Origin: an uncultured Lachnospiraceae bacterium
Lineage (GTDB): Bacteria; Bacillota_A; Clostridia; Lachnospirales; Lachnospiraceae
Assembly (NCBI GenBank): GCA_905207905.1
Contig: CAJLNC010000002.1
Coordinates: 1 to 64,000 of the forward strand
DNA: 64,000 bases
Reading direction: 5' to 3'
Position 1 is the stretch's first letter. Every line of letters begins with the position of its first letter. Made by a program: the position numbers and the translations under genes. Of this stretch, positions 60,373-64,000 are shown in pieces. The notes beneath the pieces are model-generated. The model was not told the DNA's origin, ran no database searches, and worked only from the letters and a program-made list of their open reading frames with translations.

Positions 60373-61551
60373 ATGCAGGAATTACAGTTAAAATACGGAT
60401 GCAACCCCAATCAGAAACCTTCCAGAATTTACATGGAGGATGGAAGCCAGCTTCCCATTCAGGTGCTCTCCGGCAAACCGGGTTATATCAATTTTCTGGA
60501 TGCCTTTAACGGCTGGCAGCTGGTGAAGGAACTGAAGGAGGCCACAGGTCTCCCGGCAGCCACTTCCTTTAAGCATGTGTCTCCCGCCGGCGCGGCAGTG
60601 GGATTGCCGCTGGACGAGACTCTGGCAAAGATTTACTGGGTGGATGATCTGGGAGAACTTTCTCCATTGGCCTGCGCCTATGCAAGGGCCAGAGGAGCTG
60701 ACCGGATGTCCTCCTTCGGAGATTTTATCGCACTGTCTGATGTGTGCGACAAAGATACTGCAATGCTGATCAAGCGGGAAGTATCCGATGGCGTCATTGC
60801 CCCCGGATATACCAAGGAAGCCCTTGAGATTTTGGGACAGAAGAAAAAGGGAAATTACAATGTGATCCAGATTGATGAGAATTTCCGCCCCAATCCCATT
60901 GAGCGCAAACAGGTGTATGGGGTCACCTTTGAGCAGGGGCGTCAGGAGCTGAAGATCGATGACGCGCTGTTGGCCAATGTGGTGACAGAGAATCAGGAGA
61001 TTCCCAAAGAAGCCCTGACAGATTTGAAGATTGCGCTGATCACTTTGAAATATACCCAGTCCAACTCTGTGTGTTATGTAAAGGGAGGACAGGCAATTGG
61101 AATCGGTGCAGGTCAGCAGTCCAGAGTACACTGTACCCGTCTGGCAGGTCAGAAGGCGGATAACTGGTTTCTCCGCCAGTGTCCCAAGGTATTGAATCTT
61201 CCCTTTGCGGATCACATTACCAGAGCGGAGCGGGATAATGCCATTGACGTTTACATTGGAAATGAATCTGCAGATGTGCTGGCAGAGGGAGCATGGCAGA
61301 AAGTATTTACCGAGCAGCCGGAGGCATTTACCGCAAAGGAAAAGCGTGCATGGCTCGATCAGCTGCAGGGTGTGACCCTTGGCTCCGATGCGTTCTTCCC
61401 GTTCGCCGATGGTGCGGAGATTCTTATCAACGCAGGTGTCAAGGCCATCGTCCAGCCGGGTGGTTCCATCCGCGATGAGGAAGTGTTCGAAGCGGCCCGC
61501 AAGGCCGGCGTCACCATGTATGTGACCGGCACCCGCCACTTCTTCCACTGA
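60373..61551 (+). CDS. AICAR formyltransferase (PurH-type, no cyclohydrolase domain), chimeric 3' end
   Basis: 392 residues. It lacks the MGS-like cyclohydrolase domain of normal PurH and carries only the AICARFT part (LKYGCNPNQKPS, TSFKHVSPAGAAVG, YTQSNSVCYVKGGQAIGIGAGQQSR in short pieces). It formylates AICAR with 10-formyl-THF. After LGSDAFFPF (about residue 343), base composition and codon use change to high GC with actinobacterial preference, and the C-terminus (TGTRHFFH) is of the bifunctional-PurH type. The last ~55 codons are very probably from another organism, so the true 3' end of this gene is missing. Confidence 0.85.
   Translation: MQELQLKYGCNPNQKPSRIYMEDGSQLPIQVLSGKPGYINFLDAFNGWQLVKELKEATGLPAATSFKHVSPAGAAVGLPLDETLAKIYWVDDLGELSPLACAYARARGADRMSSFGDFIALSDVCDKDTAMLIKREVSDGVIAPGYTKEALEILGQKKKGNYNVIQIDENFRPNPIERKQVYGVTFEQGRQELKIDDALLANVVTENQEIPKEALTDLKIALITLKYTQSNSVCYVKGGQAIGIGAGQQSRVHCTRLAGQKADNWFLRQCPKVLNLPFADHITRAERDNAIDVYIGNESADVLAEGAWQKVFTEQPEAFTAKEKRAWLDQLQGVTLGSDAFFPFADGAEILINAGVKAIVQPGGSIRDEEVFEAARKAGVTMYVTGTRHFFH
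61375..61400. other. Probable assembly junction between two genomes
   Basis: Within the conserved SDAFFPF codons the sequence switches from Lachnospiraceae-like to Bifidobacterium-like. By hand count 35 of 60 bases in 61381-61440 are G or C, and everything to the window's end keeps the new character. Confidence 0.85.
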
Positions 61552-61659
61552 TCGTTCCACTTCTCATACGAGAGTATTGTGATTAGTGTGGCGTCCGATT
61601 CCGTATTGGTTTCGGGCGCCACGTTTATTATGATTACGATTATTGCAGGCAAGCGAGAT

Positions 61660-61956
61660 ATGAAAGGCCTCGGAATGAGCCATCCTTACGTTTCCGAAGA
61701 TCATGAGGGCAAACCGTGGTTTGAATGGATTGTCGCAGTTGTAGTGATTATTGCGACGGTGCTTGCGGTCGCAGGATATACAAAGGCCGCCACCGCTGCG
61801 ATCGCGGTGACGGCCATGGTGACTGGGCTGGTCAGGCTGGTGTTGCGTGAACGCAGCCCATGGAAGGTCCGGTCAGTTGTTTTCGACGCTTTCATGGGTG
61901 TAGGTTTGGGCGCTGGACTGCTCATTCTCCTCACCATCGTTCCTGTCGGAAACTGA
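61660..61956 (+). CDS. DUF3017-like actinobacterial membrane protein
   Basis: 98 residues if started at 61660; earlier starts to 61579 are possible. Three hydrophobic segments (EWIVAVVVIIATVLAVAGY, AAIAVTAMVTGLVRLVL, VFDAFMGVGLGAGLLILLTIV) and a basic loop LRERSPWKVR between the second and third. I associate this with DUF3017, which is restricted to Actinobacteria. It overlaps the convergent aquaporin gene by 84 bases. It belongs to the foreign right end of the window. Confidence 0.7.
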   Translation: MKGLGMSHPYVSEDHEGKPWFEWIVAVVVIIATVLAVAGYTKAATAAIAVTAMVTGLVRLVLRERSPWKVRSVVFDAFMGVGLGAGLLILLTIVPVGN

Positions 61957-62808
61957 CGCTTCGTCGAGAACAGTGTCGTTTTCGATTTCATCGGAGACTT
62001 CGGCATCCGACGTATTCTTCTTCGTGCCGACCATACCGGAGATAATGACGATAAGGGCAACGACGGCAGCTGCGAGAACGGGGCAGATCCAGAAGACCCA
62101 CAGCTGCTGCAATGGTTCCTCATTCAGACCCTGGTTTTGCGTGAAAATAGCGATGCCAGTAGCGCGTGCCGGGTTCAATGCAGCTCCGGTCACTGGGTAG
62201 GCGATGGCGGTGCCGATGCCGTAGGCAAGTCCCATCGCGAAGGCATGGTTCGTATCGGACTCGCCATGTTTGCCCGTGGTACGAAGCGCGGTGGCAACAA
62301 TGACGATGCCTGCGATGACTTCGACAGCGATGGCCAAGGTGATGCTGAATGTCACGCCATAGTTGCCAAGTGTGGCGTAGGAGACGGAGTTCTTATCGAA
62401 GCCGTTGATCGTCGGCGTCATCCAGATCTTGAATGTCACCTGCTCGGAAGTCGGCAGAAGGAATCGGATGGCAGCGCCGGCGCCAATGCCGCCGAGCACT
62501 TGGGCAATGATGTACAGAATGCCATCAAGCACATGGGTCTTGCCGGTGAGCATGGCGGCGACAGATACGGCCGGATTGAATTGCGCTCCGGAGATGGATC
62601 CAAAGATCACGGTGGCCGCGGCATACACGATGCCCGTCAGCAGGGCGATGAACGCCATATTGATGCCGTACACTGCGGAGCCAAGCGAGTAGATCGCGTA
62701 AATCGCGAAGCAGATGATGAAGCTTCCCACAAGTTCCGCTCCGACACGAAGTGCCAGCGGCTTGCTTTGCTCTTCCTTAGTTATGGACGTTGCTTCAACA
62801 GCAGTCAT
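61873..62808 (-). CDS. Aquaporin / MIP family channel
   Basis: 311 residues with six membrane helices and both pore NPA motifs (AQFNPAVS and ALNPARA). The selectivity-filter surroundings do not clearly separate water from glycerol channels. The C-terminal ~55 residues are hydrophilic and acidic, probably a disordered cytoplasmic tail. High GC, actinobacterial style, on the minus strand, and not related to the Lachnospiraceae genes. Confidence 0.92.
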   Translation of the reverse strand: MTAVEATSITKEEQSKPLALRVGAELVGSFIICFAIYAIYSLGSAVYGINMAFIALLTGIVYAAATVIFGSISGAQFNPAVSVAAMLTGKTHVLDGILYIIAQVLGGIGAGAAIRFLLPTSEQVTFKIWMTPTINGFDKNSVSYATLGNYGVTFSITLAIAVEVIAGIVIVATALRTTGKHGESDTNHAFAMGLAYGIGTAIAYPVTGAALNPARATGIAIFTQNQGLNEEPLQQLWVFWICPVLAAAVVALIVIISGMVGTKKNTSDAEVSDEIENDTVLDEASVSDRNDGEENEQSSAQTYTHESVENN

Positions 62809-62919
62809 AGTCTTTCCTCTGTCATATAGTGGACAAGTTGCGATTTTTTGGAAATCGCCAAACGACTGCCATAGTACCAGCAGTCCCTATAAGTATTATC
62901 CGGCCACGTTGGGAGAACG

Positions 62920-63693
62920 ATGCCAAACGCATATTCCCGCGCCGCGAAGGCGCATACACATGACAATGAAGGTATCCGCCTGCAGAAGCTTCTTGCTCAG
63001 GCAGGTTTTGGGTCCCGTCGCAAATGTGAAGAGATCATTACTGAAGGACGCGTCGAAATCGACGGTGAGCTTGTCACCGAGTTGGGGACTCGCGTCGACC
63101 CGAAACATCAGGAAGTCCGTGTGGACGGCTCCCGTGTTCGTGTGAACCCCAATCATGTCACGCTTGCCTTGAACAAGCCGAAGCGCGTGCTCAGCGCCAT
63201 GGAGGATCCGAAGGGACGTTACACCCTGAGCGACATCGTCGGTGACAAGTATGACCGTATTTTCCACATGGGTCGTCTGGATTACGATTCCGAAGGCCTG
63301 ATTCTCATGACGAACGACGGCGAGTTGAGCCAGCATGTCATGCACCCCAAATATGAGGTCGAGAAAACCTATATTGCCACGTTGGAAGGTCGCATCAGCG
63401 GTCAGGTGTGCCGCCGACTGGTCACCACCGGCGTGCAGCTCGATGACGGTTGGATCAAGCTTGACCGTTGCGCGATTCTTGATGCCAGCCGCGATAACAC
63501 TCTGGTCAAGGTGGTACTGCACTCCGGCAAGAACCGTATTGTTCGTCGTATCTTCGGATCGATCGGTTTCCCGGTCAGGCGTTTGGTGCGCACTCAGATC
63601 GGCCCGATTAAACTTGGCGATCTGAAGTCCGGATCGTACCGTGTGCTTTCGCAGACTGAGGTGCGTTCCCTGTCCAAGGCGGTGGGCCTGTGA
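62920..63693 (+). CDS. rluB: 23S rRNA pseudouridine synthase RluB
   Basis: 257 residues. An N-terminal S4 domain ([21 protein letters not shown]) is followed by the RluB/RsuA catalytic domain with catalytic Asp in [11 protein letters not shown], plus KTYIATLEG and GKNRIVRRI. It modifies a uridine in the 23S rRNA peptidyl-transferase region. The stop codon overlaps the next start (GTGA), and the pair rluB-cmk is a common actinobacterial order. Confidence 0.94.
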   Translation: MPNAYSRAAKAHTHDNEGIRLQKLLAQAGFGSRRKCEEIITEGRVEIDGELVTELGTRVDPKHQEVRVDGSRVRVNPNHVTLALNKPKRVLSAMEDPKGRYTLSDIVGDKYDRIFHMGRLDYDSEGLILMTNDGELSQHVMHPKYEVEKTYIATLEGRISGQVCRRLVTTGVQLDDGWIKLDRCAILDASRDNTLVKVVLHSGKNRIVRRIFGSIGFPVRRLVRTQIGPIKLGDLKSGSYRVLSQTEVRSLSKAVGL

Positions 63694-64000
63694 TCCGCGT
63701 AGCTATTGATGGGCCTGCGGGCGTCGGCAAGTCTTCCACGTCCAAAGCGTTGGCCAAGTATTACGGTTTTGCTTATCTCGATACCGGCGCCATGTATCGT
63801 GCCTGCGCATGGTGGTGCATGAACAAGGGTATCGACCTCGATGCGGAGACTGTCGACGAACAGCTGGTCACTGAAACCGTGGGCGAGTTCTTCACCGAGG
63901 GTCATTTTGACATCAGTGTCGATCCGGACGATCCGAAGGTGTATGCCGATGGCGAAGACATCAGTGAGGTGATCCGTTCCTCTGAAGTGTCATCCCATGT
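63690..64000 (+). CDS. cmk: Cytidylate kinase, N-terminal part (partial)
   Basis: A GTG start overlaps the rluB stop. 103 codons are visible: [16 protein letters not shown] (P-loop), [10 protein letters not shown] (typical of CMP kinase), and [12 protein letters not shown] near the window's end. It phosphorylates CMP and dCMP. In Bifidobacterium this gene is, as I recall, fused to the GTPase der (engA), which would lie beyond the window. Reading continues past the end. Confidence 0.93.
   Translation, partial: MIRVAIDGPAGVGKSSTSKALAKYYGFAYLDTGAMYRACAWWCMNKGIDLDAETVDEQLVTETVGEFFTEGHFDISVDPDDPKVYADGEDISEVIRSSEVSSH

Noticed and set aside
61340..61551. Natural gene conversion or transfer from Bifidobacterium into the formyltransferase gene
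   Set aside because: The foreign character continues through several core genes to the window's end, which fits an assembly join better than a transferred fragment; reads would decide.
60388..61560. Long open frame (390 codons) antisense to the AICAR formyltransferase
   Set aside because: It mirrors the real gene, has no ribosome site and no family-like motifs; codon bias of the sense gene explains it.
62137..62829. 230-codon frame antisense to the aquaporin
   Set aside because: High-GC shadow frame; the aquaporin with both NPA motifs is clearly the real gene.

Overview
Nearly all of the window (about 1-61,380) looks like chromosome from a gut Lachnospiraceae bacterium, probably Blautia or a close relative (an inference from gene content, low-to-mid GC, strong Shine-Dalgarno sites and typical clostridial gene sets; no species is proven). 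The last ~2.6 kb is different: higher GC, actinobacterial codon use and a gene order (purH 3' end, DUF3017 protein, aquaporin, rluB, cmk) that I associate with Bifidobacterium. The change happens inside one reading frame, the AICAR formyltransferase gene at 60,373-61,551, at a conserved motif. The simplest reading is a metagenome-assembly chimera, so nothing to the right of ~61,380 should be used as context for the genes to the left.

Layout. 1-7,060: a sugar/polyol catabolic cluster (RbsA/RbsC-type ABC transporter, sugar isomerase/epimerase, ThuA protein, zinc dehydrogenase, an unassigned barrel protein, LacI regulator, RbsD-type mutarotase). 7,250-10,590: a NEW3-domain surface protein with an ABC-2 transporter. 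10,690-14,350: small coiled-coil protein, cysteine hydrolase, a degenerate acetylglutamate-kinase paralogue, uridine kinase and a dead LacI gene. 14,405-17,566: a selenium cluster (selD, yedF, cysteine desulfurase, DUF3343 carrier). 17,756-24,043: cell-wall amidase, an XRE/S24-like regulator divergent from a stand-alone Spo0A DNA-binding domain with a long palindromic operator, an L,D-transpeptidase, mutY and a glycosyltransferase. 24,258-39,036: carB, lipid kinase, glnS, HAD and DUF218 proteins, membrane proteins, htpG under a CIRCE element, and degV. 39,364-49,725: a galactose transport and sensing locus. 49,816-60,256: glgX, a lysine-riboswitch NhaC transporter, a TPP-riboswitch thiamine operon (thiW-thiM-thiE-thiD-thiC) and a ZTP-riboswitch purine pair.

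The most striking observation is at 39,364-40,599. The sugar-binding protein of the mgl-type operon is a circular permutation of the usual galactose-binding protein. Its N-terminus begins in the middle of the canonical fold, and the canonical N-terminal segment (with the Tyr/Asp/Phe sugar contacts) has moved to the C-terminus. A canonical-order homologue encoded at 48,685-49,725 in the same locus allows a direct comparison: nearly all known sugar-contact residues are present in both, in different order. The same operon encodes a permease with a ~215-residue coiled-coil N-terminal extension. Downstream is a YesN/YesM two-component system followed by two further sugar-binding proteins, which suggests binding-protein-assisted sugar sensing.

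Control elements are dense and mostly fit their genes: CIRCE before htpG; lysine, TPP and ZTP riboswitches, each followed by an intrinsic terminator; a 15-bp-arm inverted repeat between the XRE-like regulator and the Spo0A-like gene; and a structured leader of unknown class before carB.
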